64,000 nucleotides of DNA from Pseudohongiella spirulinae (lineage in GTDB: Bacteria; Pseudomonadota; Gammaproteobacteria; Pseudomonadales; Pseudohongiellaceae): NCBI RefSeq assembly GCF_001444425.1, contig NZ_CP013189.1, positions 2,170,001-2,234,000 of the forward strand, written 5' to 3'. The notes under the pieces were generated by a model, which saw only the letters and a program-made list of their open reading frames with translations, had not been told where the DNA came from and did not search any database. The position numbers and the translations under genes were made by a program. This document shows positions 53,101-62,356 of this stretch, one piece after another. Each line of letters starts with the position of its first letter. Position 1 is the first letter of the stretch.

Positions 53101-53549
53101 ATCACCAGCGGGATGGTGTTGATGTCAACAAACTCTCCGCCCGACGGTGTGGTGGTGGCGGCAGACACCTGACGCTTTCCGTTCACCAGTGTCAATGTGG
53201 AGTTTTCACCCAGGTTACGCAAATTGACGTTGGCTGTACCGGACAGGTTGCCCAGCGCCGCATTGCCACCATCGGCACCTTCATTGGAAATTGAACCGGA
53301 GTTGATTTCGAGATTTTTGATGACGTCCCAGACCTGGGATGCGCCCTGCGCTTCGATTGATGATCTGTCAACAACCTGCACCGGTGATGGTGCATCAAGG
53401 GGGCTACCGCGCAGATAGGAACCCGTGACAACTACTTCTTCTATATCTGACTCCGCACCGCTTTGCGCAACTGCCGGGATACTGGCGACCCCTGACATGA
53501 TTCCCGCAATAGCAAGCGCCAGACTCTTATCTCCAAGCCATCTGGACAT
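50103..53549 (-). CDS. TonB-dependent receptor, copy 3
   Basis: A 1148-residue paralogue, more diverged than copies 1 and 2 from each other. It has a signal peptide (ending SIPAVAQ), EEVVVTGSYLRGS, the plug motif SALYGSDAVAGVVNIIM and a terminal barrel strand ending FYARALLQF. Cys positions are kept, with CSQC in the loop. The start is preceded by AGGAG at 9 bases. Its promoter region shows the same spacing but little sequence identity to the other two. Confidence 0.93.
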   Translation of the reverse strand: MSRWLGDKSLALAIAGIMSGVASIPAVAQSGAESDIEEVVVTGSYLRGSPLDAPSPVQVVDRSSIEAQGASQVWDVIKNLEINSGSISNEGADGGNAALGNLSGTANVNLRNLGENSTLTLVNGKRQVSAATTTPSGGEFVDINTIPLVMVDRVEVLTDGGSALYGSDAVAGVVNIIMRTEFEGLELYGDVQALEKEMGNQDRTASAIWGWASDSGNTNLVLAGEVFRRDAVPVTAARFYDNRSEFTAPVGGMGTLINQAAFGARVNPAYINQAAVDQAISEGGTSSLRYTDPLCDDLTAADGSALFWGTRTSQRGQPSSVCRENDAQWRLLNVGMERDSLSASFMHSFSEAAEFYSFAQWSKSDIERSDSGYVTARGPSMFLAAPGSHQGNPAWAGYSIGQPAELGYFAPAIGLSRPTAADIPNAPIALANGGPNVPMSANVQIGNFPRQGGNTNVNLTETVGVQAGVRGEFFAVNDRRFNYDVSYSWSGTSFELEYQTFQRDRAELAVNGLGGPNCTPNGVSDFDFLSARSHISPALPTFWDFLGGTFTQYYFPGFVHTTRESLSLALTSNNHGQDGCQFYNPFLTSVTDASLGNSQELIDWMTPTVRRADKRNKLAVFDAVLSGDLFQMSGGMAQFAVGAQYRQQNNKSRAPYLNDPGLPNAILGWGADGRPDEFHYVSNNYECSQCIFNYDHDRDVKAVFSEFSLPLINNVETQFALRWEDYGDSIGSEVTPKVAASWRPIDELLIRGSFSQSFRAPNVGVQREGLEASSITFRDPLRNQAVRAGLAAVDNANAQPNTTYTVGAPAPNIGNESANTYGLGFQWTPYGALEGLSVGADFWRFEVKDRVMPQPGISSIAQELVAFEAAAANPANYVLNSSLANDAAQPFQACDPVALEAQWGSSPDGSRNATGQVIPGSRLDCVVDPRSYVVPDVVRTQGSTEGALVTIVSSSINAGEVTADGVDLKLGYQWTTDMGRFRLSSDFTYVNQYKLSDVPGLELGLLETGVFDAAGTTGDGVLVRSLPDVKGNITLNWSSNSLQHSVTLISRYVGSYRDLAYRNNFENGNDFVRSVVSEKIDSYNSIDLQYSYVHEWGNPDLGTAIFTVGALDAFNATLPFRYAGALNYDATVFDGRGRRFYARALLQF

Positions 53550-53873
53550 GAGTGACTACTCCTGATTTTTGTTATGTAAAATACCTGAACAGCGGTTACA
53601 TGTTGCTCATTTTTCAAGGCTGTTTACGACTACACCGCGGCGTCCGGCCAGCAACAGGCGGATAAAAGACACGCGGTACCACTGTGAACAGCAGGGCAAC
53701 GATAGCCAATAGAGCGAGCGTTTGCAATCGGTATAACGGCAAAAAAGTGCCATCCGTCCTTTATCAAAATCAAAAATATTGCATATTAATCGGAGTGATT
53801 TTCAGCTTGTACACATAGCTCAGGAACACCGCCATGAGTTAGACTGAACGACCGATCAATCCCGGACTGAGCT
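53550..53873. other. Divergent intergenic region before receptor copy 3
   Basis: This 324-base gap holds the copy 3 promoter and leader and the upstream region of the membrane-protein gene. A leader stem (ACCGCG with CGCGGT) lies at about 53633-53679. An A/T-rich stretch at 53755-53785 may hold the promoter for the plus-strand gene. Nothing else is evident. Confidence 0.5.
53699..53727 (-). promoter_or_regulatory. Probable promoter of receptor copy 3
   Basis: -35 TTGCAA (53722-53727), 17-base spacer, -10 TATCGT (53699-53704) on the minus strand. The arrangement is like copies 1 and 2, but the sequence match is weaker. The leader to the ATG at 53549 is about 140 bases. Confidence 0.45.
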
Positions 53874-54638
53874 GTGGCTGGAATATTGCGAAAACTGCGA
53901 CAACTGCTGTGGACAACACTGCTGCTGATTGCACTGCTGACTGTTGTGCTGCCCGCGCTGCTGGGTTTTGTCCTGCGCCAGCAGATCAACCCGCTTTTGC
54001 TGGAGTTGGGTAATCGTCCGACAGAACCCGGACAACTGACATTGCACCTTGACCGGGTCGATGCCGGCCTGCTTCGTAGTGACTATTATCTTTATATGAC
54101 TGGCAATGTGCTGTCTGTTTCCGGAACCCAGCCTGCGTCGCAGAGACTGCTGTTATCAGTGGCGCACGGTCCGGTCATCTGGCACCTGTTCGACAGTCTG
54201 CTGGCGATTGCCGAGATTCAGCTGATCAATCTCAGTCCGGTCACAGGAGCAGACACACCTCATTTGTCCGGATCTGCTCTGCTGACCCTGGACAACGGGT
54301 TCAATGTGCAACTCAAAGCCATTACCGGCTTCAGTGCCCTGGGGGGCAATCACTGGCTGGATATTCGCGGCAACTGGCCGGCACTGGCAATGCTGCTAGG
54401 GCCGATGGCCATACTGCGTCAACTGGACGCCCGATTGACCCTGGATGCCGATGCAGCCGCCCTGGCTGTCAGTCCGGCCGCCGACGCCTTACAGGTATAT
54501 GAGCAACAGGGTTGGACACATATAAGGGGCAGCCGGGCACATACTCAAATGCTCCTGGCACCGGACAGTCTGAGCATTAACGGCAGCGCTCTCCCCCGAC
54601 AGCTGCTGTTCGCAGACACTCCAGACGCAACACCTTAA
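53874..54638 (+). CDS. Single-pass membrane protein, DUF945-like
   Basis: A 254-residue protein with one N-terminal transmembrane helix ([20 protein letters not shown]) and a periplasmic part. The block [20 protein letters not shown] has the HGP pattern seen in YdgA/DUF945 proteins, but the similarity is weak. The start is GTG 53874 with a poor ribosome site. It lies 59 bases before ygiQ, so a shared transcript is possible. The role is unknown. Confidence 0.6.
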   Translation: MAGILRKLRQLLWTTLLLIALLTVVLPALLGFVLRQQINPLLLELGNRPTEPGQLTLHLDRVDAGLLRSDYYLYMTGNVLSVSGTQPASQRLLLSVAHGPVIWHLFDSLLAIAEIQLINLSPVTGADTPHLSGSALLTLDNGFNVQLKAITGFSALGGNHWLDIRGNWPALAMLLGPMAILRQLDARLTLDADAAALAVSPAADALQVYEQQGWTHIRGSRAHTQMLLAPDSLSINGSALPRQLLFADTPDATP

Positions 54639-54697
54639 ACGCACTATCAATTTCGTGTAGAATAGCCGAGTATTTTTCTAGGGTATTCACCTTTATC

Positions 54698-56824
54698 ATG
54701 CAGAAACCCCGACACCTGTTCTCGTATCCCCGCTACTGGGCTGAATGTTTTGGCACCGCACCGTATTTGCCCATGTCACGTGCAGAGATGGACGCACTGG
54801 GCTGGGATAGCTGCGACATCATCATTGTGACTGCCGATGCCTATGTCGATCACCCAAGCTTTGGCATGGCCATTGTCGGCCGCCTGCTGGAGGCCCAGGG
54901 GTTTCGCGTGGGCATTATCGCCCAGCCCGACTGGCACAGCGCAGAACCATTTAAAGCGCTCGGGCAGCCAAATCTGTTTTTTGGTGTCACCGGCGGTAAT
55001 ATGGATTCCCTGATCAACCGCTACACGGCAGACCTGCGTATCCGCAGCGATGATGCCTACACGCCGAACGCCGAACCAGGCAAACGACCGGATCGCTCCG
55101 TGATTGTCTACAGCCAGCGCTGTCGGGAAGCCTATTACGAGACACCGATCGTGATTGGTGGTATCGAAGCCAGCCTGCGCCGTATTGCCCAGTATGATTA
55201 CTGGAGTGACCAGGTACGTCAGTCCATTCTGATCGACTCAAATGCAGACATCCTGCTTTACGGAAATGCCGAACGTGCATTAGTCGAAGTCGCCCACCAG
55301 ATTGCAGGCGGCAAAAGCACTGAGGAATTGACCGATATTCGTGGCACGGCCTTTGTGCGTCGTTCTATTCCGGCGGGCTGGACAGAAATCGACTCGACCC
55401 GAATCGACTGGCCGGGCAAAATTGACCAGATTCCAAACCCTTATGACGTGCCTCACGACCAGGTGACTGAGCCGGATGCCCGAAAAAAAGGCGAGAGCAA
55501 CACGGCACCCACTGACTCAGAGGTCAGTGCGGTGCGCATTATTCCTCTTCCGCTGCATCGCAAATACGACAGCGATCCAGAACACACCTACATCCGGCTG
55601 CCAGCCTACCACAAAGTAAAAAAAGACCCGGCGCTCTACGCGCATGCCTCGCGTGTCTTGCATCAGGAGTCCAACCCTTACAACGCCAAAGTGCTGGTAC
55701 AGCAGCATGGCACGCTGGATGTCTGGGTGAATCCGCCACCCATTCCGCTGGAAACAGATGAGATGGACGCCGTTTTTGATCTGCCTTATCAGCGTCGGCC
55801 ACATCCCGTCTACGGTGATGCCAGAATACCGGCCTATGACATGATCAAGACCTCGGTCAACATCATGCGCGGCTGTTTTGGTGGCTGCACCTTCTGCTCG
55901 ATCACTGAACATGAAGGGCGTATTATTCAAAGTCGCTCAGAAGAATCCATATTGCGGGAAATCGAAAAGATCCGCGATCAGGTGCCGGGCTTTACTGGCA
56001 CTATTTCGGATCTGGGCGGGCCAACTGCCAACATGTACAAGCTGAACTGCAAGTCGCACGACATTCAGAAAAACTGCAAGCGCCTGTCCTGTGTGTACCC
56101 GACCATCTGTCAGCATCTGAACACCGATCACAGTCCGACCACACAGCTGTACAGAAAAGCCAGAGCCATTCCCGGCGTCAAGCGCGTCGCTATTGCATCG
56201 GGACTGAGGTATGACCTGGCTGTCAAAGATCCGGAATACGTTGAAGAGCTGGTGACTCATCATGTCGGCGGCTACCTGAAAATTGCCCCCGAACACAGCG
56301 AAGAAAAAACGCTGTCAAAAATGATGAAACCCAGCATCAGTGCCTATGATGAGTTCAAACGAATGTTTGACGAGTTCTCTGCAAAAGCTGGCAAGAAACA
56401 ATATCTGATTCCCTATTTCATCGCTGCCCATCCGGGTTCAGACGACGAAGACATGATGAATCTGGCGCGCTGGCTGAAAACATATAAATTCAAGCCGGAT
56501 CAGGTTCAGACATTCTATCCGTCACCCATGGCACTGGCGACGGCCATGTATTACTCCGGCAAAAACCCGCTGAAAAAGGTTACTTATAAAAGCGAATCGG
56601 TCAGTGTCTGCAAAGACATCGAGCAGCGCCGCGTGCAAAAAGCCTTTCTACGCTACCACGATGAAAAGAACTGGCCACTGCTGCGCCAGGCACTGAAGCA
56701 GATGGGACGCGCTGACCTGATTGGCAGTGCACCGCACTGTCTGGTGCCGGACGACAAACCGGTTCATAAGCATCGAGGCAAACGCAAGCCTGTCAGAAAT
56801 ACCGCCAAAAGACGCGTACACTGA
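54698..56824 (+). CDS. ygiQ: YgiQ family radical SAM protein
   Basis: A 708-residue radical SAM enzyme of the YgiQ family. The N-terminal part ([37 protein letters not shown]) and the 4Fe-4S-binding CFGGCTFC loop near residue 390 are diagnostic, followed by [20 protein letters not shown] long Lys/Arg-rich C-terminal tail is usual. The substrate of the family is not established. Tail length and blocks match the family. Confidence 0.93.
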   Translation: MQKPRHLFSYPRYWAECFGTAPYLPMSRAEMDALGWDSCDIIIVTADAYVDHPSFGMAIVGRLLEAQGFRVGIIAQPDWHSAEPFKALGQPNLFFGVTGGNMDSLINRYTADLRIRSDDAYTPNAEPGKRPDRSVIVYSQRCREAYYETPIVIGGIEASLRRIAQYDYWSDQVRQSILIDSNADILLYGNAERALVEVAHQIAGGKSTEELTDIRGTAFVRRSIPAGWTEIDSTRIDWPGKIDQIPNPYDVPHDQVTEPDARKKGESNTAPTDSEVSAVRIIPLPLHRKYDSDPEHTYIRLPAYHKVKKDPALYAHASRVLHQESNPYNAKVLVQQHGTLDVWVNPPPIPLETDEMDAVFDLPYQRRPHPVYGDARIPAYDMIKTSVNIMRGCFGGCTFCSITEHEGRIIQSRSEESILREIEKIRDQVPGFTGTISDLGGPTANMYKLNCKSHDIQKNCKRLSCVYPTICQHLNTDHSPTTQLYRKARAIPGVKRVAIASGLRYDLAVKDPEYVEELVTHHVGGYLKIAPEHSEEKTLSKMMKPSISAYDEFKRMFDEFSAKAGKKQYLIPYFIAAHPGSDDEDMMNLARWLKTYKFKPDQVQTFYPSPMALATAMYYSGKNPLKKVTYKSESVSVCKDIEQRRVQKAFLRYHDEKNWPLLRQALKQMGRADLIGSAPHCLVPDDKPVHKHRGKRKPVRNTAKRRVH

Positions 56825-56833
56825 CACTGTCAG

Positions 56834-56866
56834 AAAAAGCGGGGCCGGCATAACCGTCAGCCCCGC
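56834..56866 (-). terminator. Intrinsic terminator of tex
   Basis: On the minus strand GCGGGGC pairs with GCCCCGC across a 14-base loop and is followed by TTTTT. It lies between the convergent ends of ygiQ and tex. Confidence 0.8.
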
Positions 56867-56893
56867 CAGTCAGAACCGAATTCAGGTCGACAT

Positions 56894-59221
56894 TTATTTC
56901 TTGTTTTTAAGTGCCTGCTCAAACAGTGCCGCCATCGTGCCTGTCTGTCGTTTGTTCTGTGATGCGGCGCCAAAATCCTTTTTACCGCGCGTAGAGGCCG
57001 GCCGGGCAGCCGGGCGGGCAGAACGGCTTTCACCAGGTTGCGGCAGCGGATCATCCAGGCGCATGGTCAACGCAATGCGCTTGCGCTCGCGATCAACCTC
57101 CAGCACCTTTACTTTCACAATCTGGCCGGCATTAACAACTTCATAGGGATCCTTGATAAATTTGTCAGACAGCGCCGAAATGTGTACCAGGCCGTCCTGA
57201 TGTACACCAATATCAACAAAAGCCCCGAAGTTGGTGACATTGGTTACCGTGCCCTCCAGCACCATGCCAGGCTCCAGATCCTTGATCTCTTCCACGCCTT
57301 CTTTCAGGTTGGCTGTTTTGAACTCACCGCGCGGATCGCGGCCGGGTTTTTCCAGCTCTTTCAGAATATCTCGCACCGTAGGCAGTCCAAACTTCTCAGT
57401 GACATAGTCCTGCGCCTTCAGTGTGCGAAGAAATACCGCATCTCCAATCAAAGAGCGCAGATCTCTGTTATTGCGGCGGGCAATCTCTTCAACCAGGGGA
57501 TATGATTCCGGGTGAACAGAGGAACCGTCCAGCGGATTATCGCTCTCGATAATCCGCAAAAAGCCAGCCGCCTGTTCAAAGGACTTCTCACCGAATCGTG
57601 GTACTTTTTTCAGCTCTTCGCGGGAGCGGAATTGACCATTTTTGTCACGAAATTCCAGAATATTATTGACCAGAGACTGGTTAAGACCCGAAACACGTTT
57701 CAGCAATGGCGCCGATGCGGTATTCACATCCACGCCGACCGCATTCACGCAATCCTCAACCACAGCGTCCAGACTGCGTGACAATTTCACCTGACTGACA
57801 TCATGCTGATATTGACCAACACCAATGGACTTGGGTTCAATTTTGACCAGCTCAGCCAGCGGGTCCTGAAGACGACGAGCGATTGATACTGCACCACGAA
57901 TCGTCACATCCAGATCCGGCAGCTCCTGGGATGCAAACTCCGAAGCTGAATAAACTGATGCACCGGCCTCGTTCACCATCACCTTCTGCAATTTGAACTG
58001 CGGAAAATTTTTGCTGAATTCACCCACGAACTGATCCGTCTCCCGCGAGGCGGTACCATTGCCAATGCTGATCAGTTCAACCTGATATTTTTCACACAGG
58101 GCTTTTAGCACAGCCGCAGCTTCGGCAGTTTTGTGCTGCGGTGCATTTGGAAAAATAGCAGCGTAGTCCAGGACTTTGCCTGTCTGATCAACTACACACA
58201 GCTTCACACCCGTGCGTAGTCCGGGATCCAGACCGATTGTAACTTTTTTACCGGCCGGCGCCGCCAACAGCAGATCCTTGATATTACGCGCAAATACTTC
58301 GATTGCGCCCTCTTCAGCCTGCTCACGCAACTGTGTCAGAAAATCGGTCTGCAGGTGAGTATGTATCTTGACCCGCCAGGTCCAACGCACCACATCCTGC
58401 AGCCACTTGTCGGCGGCACGGCCTTCATCGCTAACCTTCCAGTGAGCGCCAATCATGCCCTCACAGGGATGCCGCACCGGCGGGGCGTCGGCATCCACAG
58501 GGATATCTATCTTCAGATTCAGAATGCCTTCATTACGCGCACGGAACAGCGCCATAACCCGGTGCGAGGGAATTTTATTAATCGCTTCAGAGAACTCAAA
58601 ATAATCGCGATACTTGGCACCTTCCTGAGCCTTACCTTCGACCAGCTCGGAAATCATGTGTGCATTCTGCCAGAAATAATCACGAAGTCGGCCCAGCAAG
58701 GCTGCGTCTTCACCAAAACGCTCGATGAGAATATATCGGGCTCCTTCCAGCGCTGCTTTGCTGTCCTCCACACCCGCTTCTGTGTTGATATAGGCCTTTG
58801 CTTCTGTTTCCAGATCGAGAGCCGGATTTGCATACAGCGCATCAGCCAGCGGCTCAAGCCCGGCTTCGCGGGCAATCTGTGCGCGGGTACGACGCTTGGG
58901 CTTGTAGGGCAGATAAAGATCTTCCAGGGTGTTTTTTGCCGTCGCCTGGCGAATTTTTGCTTCCAGCTCAGGTGTCAGTTTTTCCTGCTCGGCGATGCTT
59001 TTCAGAATCACCTCACGACGATCTTCCAATTCACGCAGGTAAATCAGGCGCTCCTGCAGGCGGCGCAACTGCGTATCATCCAGACCACCGGTCACTTCCT
59101 TGCGGTAACGGGCAATAAACGGCACGGTTGCCCCTTCGTCCAGCAAGTTCACCGTAGCGACAACCTGTTCAGCTCTGGCACCGATTTCCCCGGCGATCTG
59201 TTCATACATGGCGGTTAACAC
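56894..59221 (-). CDS. tex: Tex transcription accessory protein
   Basis: A 775-residue Tex/Spt6-type RNA-binding protein. The N-terminal block [20 protein letters not shown], then [20 protein letters not shown], a YqgF-like nuclease-type region ([18 protein letters not shown]), helix-hairpin-helix repeats ([20 protein letters not shown]) and a C-terminal S1 domain ([20 protein letters not shown]) are all in order. The start is GTG 59221 with AAGGA 10 bases upstream; ATG 59209 is possible. The tail is basic. It lies 3 bases after trmJ. Confidence 0.96.
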   Translation of the reverse strand: MLTAMYEQIAGEIGARAEQVVATVNLLDEGATVPFIARYRKEVTGGLDDTQLRRLQERLIYLRELEDRREVILKSIAEQEKLTPELEAKIRQATAKNTLEDLYLPYKPKRRTRAQIAREAGLEPLADALYANPALDLETEAKAYINTEAGVEDSKAALEGARYILIERFGEDAALLGRLRDYFWQNAHMISELVEGKAQEGAKYRDYFEFSEAINKIPSHRVMALFRARNEGILNLKIDIPVDADAPPVRHPCEGMIGAHWKVSDEGRAADKWLQDVVRWTWRVKIHTHLQTDFLTQLREQAEEGAIEVFARNIKDLLLAAPAGKKVTIGLDPGLRTGVKLCVVDQTGKVLDYAAIFPNAPQHKTAEAAAVLKALCEKYQVELISIGNGTASRETDQFVGEFSKNFPQFKLQKVMVNEAGASVYSASEFASQELPDLDVTIRGAVSIARRLQDPLAELVKIEPKSIGVGQYQHDVSQVKLSRSLDAVVEDCVNAVGVDVNTASAPLLKRVSGLNQSLVNNILEFRDKNGQFRSREELKKVPRFGEKSFEQAAGFLRIIESDNPLDGSSVHPESYPLVEEIARRNNRDLRSLIGDAVFLRTLKAQDYVTEKFGLPTVRDILKELEKPGRDPRGEFKTANLKEGVEEIKDLEPGMVLEGTVTNVTNFGAFVDIGVHQDGLVHISALSDKFIKDPYEVVNAGQIVKVKVLEVDRERKRIALTMRLDDPLPQPGESRSARPAARPASTRGKKDFGAASQNKRQTGTMAALFEQALKNKK

Positions 59222-59224
59222 GAA

Positions 59225-60052
59225 TTACTTATCCTTCTGATTATTCTCAGGGTCTTGATGGGCGTTGGCGCGTCTGACGTGATCATCGATATAGGTCAGC
59301 ACACCTCGTAATATATTGATTTCCATTGCGTCCGGCCGAATACGACCAAACAGCCGACGCATGCGTGGCATCAGCAGTCGCGGATTTTTGGGATCGTGAA
59401 AATCCATATCAACCAGCACTTGCTCCAGGTGTTCATAGAACAGTTCAAGCTGGTGATTATCTGCTTTGGGCACATCCCAATACTCTGCTTCAACGCTCGG
59501 GTCGTAGAAGTCACCACTGTTCACGGGCTGCGGAATTTGCCCGGTTTTTTGTGCTTCAAGCATCGCCAGCCGCACTTCATAGCAGATCACCATGACAGCG
59601 GCCGCCAGATTAAGTGAGCTATAGGCCTCATCGGCAGGAATCTGCACGTGATAGTGGCAGAGCTGCAGCTCCTCGTTGTTCAGACCGCTGTCTTCACGGC
59701 CAAAAACGAGTGCTACTTTACTCTGGCCGGCATCGGCCACCACATGGTTGGCGCATTGGCGTGGAGTCAGCACCGGCCATGGCATCTTTCGGGACCTCGC
59801 ACTGGCACCAATCACCAACGCGCAATCAGAGACCGCCGCCTGCAGGTCCGGAAACACTTCAGCGCGCTCCAGCACATCGGTTGCTGAGGCTGAACGCCAA
59901 ACCGCAACATCACTGGGATAGTCTCGCGGATCAACCAGCCTCAGGTTCGGAATACCCATATTTTTAAGGGCCCGGGCCGCCGCCCCGATATTACCGGGGT
60001 GTGATGTGTTAACCAGCACAACGTGGATATTGGAAAAATCTGGACGTATCAA
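59225..60052 (-). CDS. trmJ: tRNA (cytidine/uridine-2'-O-)-methyltransferase TrmJ
   Basis: A 275-residue SPOUT methyltransferase that methylates the ribose at position 32 of tRNA. The N-terminal block VVLVNTSHPGNIGAAARALK, then VALVFGREDSGLNNEELQLC (the knot) and PADEAYSSLNLAAAVMVICY, are typical of TrmJ. The C-terminal extension after about 200 is the TrmJ-specific helix. It is divergent from the suhB-like gene. Confidence 0.95.
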   Translation of the reverse strand: MIRPDFSNIHVVLVNTSHPGNIGAAARALKNMGIPNLRLVDPRDYPSDVAVWRSASATDVLERAEVFPDLQAAVSDCALVIGASARSRKMPWPVLTPRQCANHVVADAGQSKVALVFGREDSGLNNEELQLCHYHVQIPADEAYSSLNLAAAVMVICYEVRLAMLEAQKTGQIPQPVNSGDFYDPSVEAEYWDVPKADNHQLELFYEHLEQVLVDMDFHDPKNPRLLMPRMRRLFGRIRPDAMEINILRGVLTYIDDHVRRANAHQDPENNQKDK

Positions 60053-60174
60053 TGTGACTCTCCGGTTCTACAGGCAAATCGGTTGGCGATTATAACAACT
60101 AGTTAAGGACTGTCTGCCAGCATTTTGCTATGATTGCCCGCTTCAAGGTTTTTAACTGTCAATCTGATCACACT

Positions 60175-60957
60175 ATGCATCCAGCCATTAATATTGCCCT
60201 GCGCGCTGCCCGCAGCGCTGCTGAACAAATCGCCCACGTCGCAGATCGTCTGGATCGCGTCACTGTCGTCGAGGACCATGCCGGTAACCTGGTGACCAGC
60301 ATGGATCTGGATGCCGAGCGCACCATTCTCTATCACCTGCGCAAGGCTTATCCGGATTTCAGTGTGGAGTCACGGATCAGCGGGTTTACCGAAGGCGCGG
60401 ATCGCGACAATATCTGGTTGATTGACCCGATTGCCGGCAATCGCAATTTCCAGCGTGGTGCCGGTCAATTCTGTGTGTCCATCGCGCTGAAAACGTCACG
60501 CGGCATCACTCATGCCGTGTTGGTCAACCCCACCAGCAATCAAGAGTTCACTGCCAGCAAAGGTGATGGTGCTCAGCTTAATGCGACCCGTATTCGTGCC
60601 GGCAAGGCTACCAGCCTGGATCGCGCCATGGTGGCGCTGGATGGCGCACCGGATGGCGAACCTGTGGTCATGCAGAAAATGCTCTCAGATTTGATAAACA
60701 TGTCTGCGCAGGTTCGCATCAGCGGTTGCCCGCCCATGGATATGGTAAATGTCGCCGCAGGTCGGCTGGATGCAGCCTGGTGTGCGCAGCAAACGGAATG
60801 CACAATCGCTGCCGCCAGGCTGATACTATTAGAAGCCGGTGCCCTGCTGGGCGATCCGCAGGGCAATCCCCAGACTGCAAACAGCAAGGAACTGCTGTTC
60901 AGCAACCCCAAATGCTTCAAACATCTGCTGCAGATACGACAGGGCATCACTATCTGA
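60175..60957 (+). CDS. suhB: SuhB-like inositol monophosphatase family protein, active site degenerate
   Basis: The 260-residue product starts MHPAINIALRAARSA as SuhB does, and ends FSNPKCFKHLLQ, also as SuhB. The metal-binding motifs are altered. The usual WVIDPLDGTTNF reads WLIDPIAGNRNF, so the first Asp is kept but the second is Ala. The TEES-type Glu block reads SRIS. The C-terminal WD motif reads CT. It is therefore unlikely to be an active phosphatase. SuhB also works in rRNA transcription antitermination with the Nus factors, a role not thought to need catalysis. ATG 60175 is chosen; the longer frame from 60130 lacks support. Confidence 0.85.
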   Translation: MHPAINIALRAARSAAEQIAHVADRLDRVTVVEDHAGNLVTSMDLDAERTILYHLRKAYPDFSVESRISGFTEGADRDNIWLIDPIAGNRNFQRGAGQFCVSIALKTSRGITHAVLVNPTSNQEFTASKGDGAQLNATRIRAGKATSLDRAMVALDGAPDGEPVVMQKMLSDLINMSAQVRISGCPPMDMVNVAAGRLDAAWCAQQTECTIAAARLILLEAGALLGDPQGNPQTANSKELLFSNPKCFKHLLQIRQGITI

Positions 60958-60958
60958 T

Positions 60959-62329
60959 ATGGCAGAAAACCGGCGCAGTTCACGGCACAACCTGACAGAA
61001 GGGCCCATCGCGGCCACTCTGATCAAAATGACATTGCCGATGATTCTGGGCATGTTGATGATGTTCAGCTTCAACCTGGTGGATACCTTTTTCATCAGTA
61101 TGCTGGGTACCGAAGCACTTTCTGCCATCAGCTTCACCTTTCCCGTGACTTTCACGTTGATGAGCCTGGCCATCGGCCTGAGCATCGGCACATCGGCGGT
61201 TGTTGCCAAATACATTGGCCGCGGTGAGCATGAAAAGGCCAAGCAGGCATCCACCGTCACCAACTATGTCGCCATAGCACTGGCAGCAGCACTGGCCGCA
61301 ATAGGCTATCTGCTGATGGATGAAATATTCCTGCTGATGGGGGCGCCGCAGTCCATGCTGCCGACAATACGCCTCTATATGGACATCTGGATGCCAACCA
61401 GCGTGATGCTGGTGGCTATTATCTGTGCCAACTCAGTGCTGCGTGCCAATGGCGATACCCGCACGCCCAGCATCCTGATGGCGGCTGCCGGCCTGATCAA
61501 TGCGGGACTGGATCCCATCTTTATTTTCGGATTCGGCCCCATCCCGGCGATGGGCATACAGGGCGCTGCCATCGCCACCATGATTTCCTGGATCGCAGGC
61601 GTCGTCTTTCTGTTTTACTTCCTGGCCATTCGTCATGAGCTGATTTATCGCGGCGTCCCGACCGGCCCGGTGTTTAAAACCTCCGCACTGGAGATGTTAA
61701 AGATCGGTATACCTGCCTCAGGGGCCAATATGATGACCCCGATTGCAGCAGGTATCATGACGGCGATTGTCGCCAGCTACGGCGAAACGGCGGTGGCCGC
61801 TTTCGGTGTTGGCTCCCGCCTGGAATCGATTGCCTGTATGGTGATACTGGCACTGTCCAGCACGCTGCCGCCCTTTGTCAGCCAGAACCTGGGCGCTGGC
61901 AAGCTGGACCGGATAGAAGATGCCTGCCGCCAGTCCGTGCGCTTTGTACTGGGCTGGCAGATGCTCATCTACATCGTGATGGCGCTGGGCGCGTCGCTGA
62001 TTGCCTGGATCTTCACGCGTGATACCGAGGTCGCCGATATTATCCGGCTTTATATCTGGATCATGCCGCTGGGTTACGGCATGCAGGGCGTCATAATCTT
62101 GTGCAATTCGGCACTGAACGCCATCCATAAACCCATGGTTGCGCTGTATCTGAGCATTGCCCGCTTTTTTGTGTTTTATGTGCCGCTGGCCTGGATCGGC
62201 AGTCAGTTCTGGGGATTGACCGGTATTTTTGTCGGGGCTTTTGCTGGCAACCTGCTAATGGCCATACTGTCCTGGATTGTGTTTAAACGCGTACTCAATC
62301 TGGAAAAAGCACAGATGCTGCCAGCATGA
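60959..62329 (+). CDS. MATE family efflux transporter
   Basis: A 456-residue multidrug/toxic compound exporter with 12 hydrophobic segments. MTLPMILGMLMMFSFNLVDT is the N-terminal MATE block, NSVLRANGDTRTP the inter-helix block, and LPPFVSQNLGAGKLDRIEDA the second-half counterpart. ATG 60959 follows the suhB-like stop by one base. The substrate is unknown; coupling could be to sodium or protons. Confidence 0.93.
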   Translation: MAENRRSSRHNLTEGPIAATLIKMTLPMILGMLMMFSFNLVDTFFISMLGTEALSAISFTFPVTFTLMSLAIGLSIGTSAVVAKYIGRGEHEKAKQASTVTNYVAIALAAALAAIGYLLMDEIFLLMGAPQSMLPTIRLYMDIWMPTSVMLVAIICANSVLRANGDTRTPSILMAAAGLINAGLDPIFIFGFGPIPAMGIQGAAIATMISWIAGVVFLFYFLAIRHELIYRGVPTGPVFKTSALEMLKIGIPASGANMMTPIAAGIMTAIVASYGETAVAAFGVGSRLESIACMVILALSSTLPPFVSQNLGAGKLDRIEDACRQSVRFVLGWQMLIYIVMALGASLIAWIFTRDTEVADIIRLYIWIMPLGYGMQGVIILCNSALNAIHKPMVALYLSIARFFVFYVPLAWIGSQFWGLTGIFVGAFAGNLLMAILSWIVFKRVLNLEKAQMLPA

Positions 62330-62356
62330 CCGCGACTACATTTGCACCGGCACCAA

